Source: Lutraria lutraria (lineage: Eukaryota; Mollusca; Bivalvia; Venerida; Mactridae). Taken from it: a stretch of DNA of 64,000 nucleotides. The notes below the pieces were generated by a model. It was not told the origin of the DNA, made no database searches, and was given only the letters and a program-made list of their open reading frames with translations. Positions 49,201 to 52,200 of this stretch are shown here, in pieces. The position numbers were made by a program, and so were the translations under genes. The stretch covers positions 4,533,501 to 4,597,500 of the forward strand of contig OZ026836.1 in the NCBI GenBank assembly GCA_964023205.1, read 5' to 3'. How positions within the stretch are numbered: position 1 is the stretch's first letter; each line of letters begins with the position of its first letter.

Positions 49201-52200
49201 GTGCCAAAGATCAATTACCTTCAGAGAAACCGCATGACGTGAAAGCCTATATTGTGAATACCCATAACGGGAATCAACGTGGAGAACACTGGGTGGCTCT
49301 TTATTTAAAAGACAATAAAGCAGTGTACTTTGATTCCTACGGATTACCTCCTTTCGAAGAGATTCTAACCTTTGTGAAAAAACATGCCAACAAAACTTAT
49401 CTGTGGAATGCCATGAGAATACAAGGCGATATGTTACCGGTGTGTGGTGTGTATTGTCTATTCGCTTTGGATTTTATCTCACGTGAATGTGACTTGAACC
49501 AGATACTGTTAACCCGATTCAAACCGGACATGTATGGAAAAAATGACACTTATGTGACGCATTGGTTTCAACAATATTATGGTACTTATTACATGCATGC
49601 TCAATATGTGAACAAGTGTGGACAAAAGTGTTGTGCTCAACGTAACTCTAGACCAGAAGGTCACAACCGTTTGTATCATAGTATCACACATAGAAATACA
49701 ACTGTTTATGGTGATCATTAAACAATGTTACTGTTTCATGTTGTTACTGTTTTTCTTGTTACAAAAATAAAAGTTTAGAAAAACTGAAACTAGGTGTCTG
49801 TTATCTTTTTTCTAAGTTCATAAAAATCAAGCACATGTCTGTGCGGTACATTGGCGCGTGACGCCATCCAACCCTAGGGTGACGTCATCCAAGCGATATG
49901 ACGTCATCCAACCACGAGAGTGGGCGGCGCTTCAACAGAAAAATACTCCGTCTTACAATACAATGCCTCATTTCATTCTGAGAACTCAAACACTCAAGAT
50001 GGAGGCTTTATTCAATGAACTCAAAACAGCAAAACAACTGACTGAAAAACAGAGCAGGGTATGGCGTTCAATCAGTCGCTTAGCGGCTAGCATTGTTAGA
50101 AAAAGGGAACGTGATCTTCAATTCATTGGTGAGACTTTGAATACCATTGAAACCAATCGATTTCATCATAGAGAAGAATTATCTCAATTTCGAGATCAAG
50201 TCAGAGAAAGGCAGCGAGATGCTCGGGAACGAACGGTGAATAGACAACGGGAACAACAACAAGAAGAAGAGCATTGGCGTATCATCACTACCGCTCAAGT
50301 TGAGTACACGGAACAACCACCAGTACCAGAACAGGAATGGTCCTGTGGGGATTCAACATGCAGGCTCTGCTATCCCCCACCAGACTGCCAATGCGAACTA
50401 TGTACCCAACCAGATCAGTCAGCAAACACGGTTTAAAAAACCACCAACGGTCCTTTTCAGGACCACCAACGGCCCTTTTCAGGGCCACCATGTCTTTTCG
50501 AAAGAAAATTCTCTCATTGTCTAAGTCTATACACACACACAAAATAATGGTACCAGAACATTCCGAAAATTCAATTCATACTATTTTGGGGTACAACATT
50601 GATTTCCAATTTGTCCCAATTTGTCACAATTTTGTTTACTTCTGGTACCGACCCCCTCTATATTCTATATGACCATGGTACCAGGGTACCGCCTATTACT
50701 ACTCAGGATGTATTCGTGCGAGCGAGGGTAATAAGGCATTTATAACCTGGATGGTGTTCATATTGCAGGGGAATTAATTTTTTATGTCTTTTAAATGAAG
50801 TGACTAGAAGGCGCAAGTTCACAACAATCAGTGATGAGTGCTGCTGCTATATGCCTCTACTACTGCCTCAGTTGAGTAGATGTACTATTGACCCTGTATT
50901 TGAAGATTGCAACCAACGCCTTCGTAACCCGCGCATTGTTGTTGATGAGTTAGCTGTGCACTAGACATCTGTGCTAATCCCATTAATGTTCAATATACTC
51001 CAGGTCTGGCGAAGACGTCCGCAATGGCAGAACTTAATGTGTAGGCACAGGAAAGCAGATGATATTTTGACTGAATATGATCTAGCAATATCCTATTAAT
51101 ACAATGTGACGTCAATACGATATTGAAGAAAGGGTACAGCGCATGATACCAATACCTAGTCAATGTATCTCTAGGTCGTAAGACTGCCTTCAGCTACTAG
51201 CCAATGTTTCTTCTGTTGCCATGATATGCCCGACCATACTATTACATCAAATATCATTGTCAGGTAAAACATTTTATGTAACGTTCATCTCGATGACGCC
51301 ATACCTTATGCCTTCCATCCATTAATTTATGCGAAAATCTGTATACAGCAGTTAACAGTATGAACTGACTTAGGCGTGTTGTAGACCAACTAATGCATAG
51401 ATGTTGATACCCCTTTGTTTCCTTGTCAATCTTAGTTTGAAAACGATCTCGGAGGTATTTGAGGACAATAATGTCTTGTTGACGAGGTCACTCTGTGATG
51501 CCATGGGCGTAAATAGGTCAGCACCAGAGCCGTTTGGTTTCTTGATTTATTCTGACTACGAGCATGATATTGGGGGAAAATAATGTATACTGGCGGCAAC
51601 AACGCGGTTTCACATGTCCCCGTTACCGTACTGACGGGTTTCAGCATCATTGAACCGCCCCATAATATAAATAACATTTTGATGAATAAACAGGATTTCA
51701 CGGTTACATAGGATAATAAAACAATATTATCTTGTCTAGTTTTAGACAAAGCCAAGCCTGGCTACGACGTTGTATTTGAAGGGTTTTTCACTTTTGTCAC
51801 CGTAACATTCTTTTTTATTTAAAGTCTCATATCTGTACTCATCACACAATTCCAATAACTATTTCATCTTTTAGATGATGTATTTTTATAATTTTGAATT
51901 AATCATTACTTCTATCCCTTTTGCATTTAAAAAACATACTAGCATCGATAAGCGAGAAACACTAATAACCTGTTGGTGTCTTTGACTTTGCATTAGCAAC
52001 GGCAACGCTATATTGTGGCCTCTCTGTACCTCGTAAGCCGCACGTACCATGATTGTAGTATATGTATTTATAAACAGACTTGTAGCAACAATAATGATGT
52101 GTTAACTTCTTGAATATTATATGATAGTCTAATGTTCCCTATCAAGGATGCCATTTTACACCAATTATATCCAAAGTTCACGCACAATTTATTTGGGTAA

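Larger units (their letters stand above)
33573..50703. mobile_element. Complete Polinton/Maverick (adintovirus-like) element, 17,131 bp
   Basis: It is bounded by 261-bp inverted repeats starting 5'-AGTAGTAATAGG and flanked by a 6-bp duplication. It encodes protein-primed DNA polymerase B, retroviral-type integrase, A32/FtsK-like packaging ATPase, adenain-like protease and double- and single-jelly-roll capsid proteins, the full Polinton core set, plus pVI- and pX-like proteins. All core frames are intact. Gene order: minus-strand left block (33.8-36.6 kb, with one + gene), then a long + strand run from 36.7 to 50.4 kb. Insertion is in intron 4 of the threonine aldolase gene, with most element genes antisense to the host gene. 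Identical TIR stretches and open frames suggest a recent insertion and possible autonomous competence, either as a transposon or an integrated virus. Confidence 0.98.

Noticed and set aside
33567..50709. Alternative explanation of the element as an integrated adenovirus or retrovirus
   Set aside because: Gene set (polB with integrase and double-jelly-roll capsid), AG...CT ends and 6-bp duplication fit Polintons; there is no reverse transcriptase or LTR.
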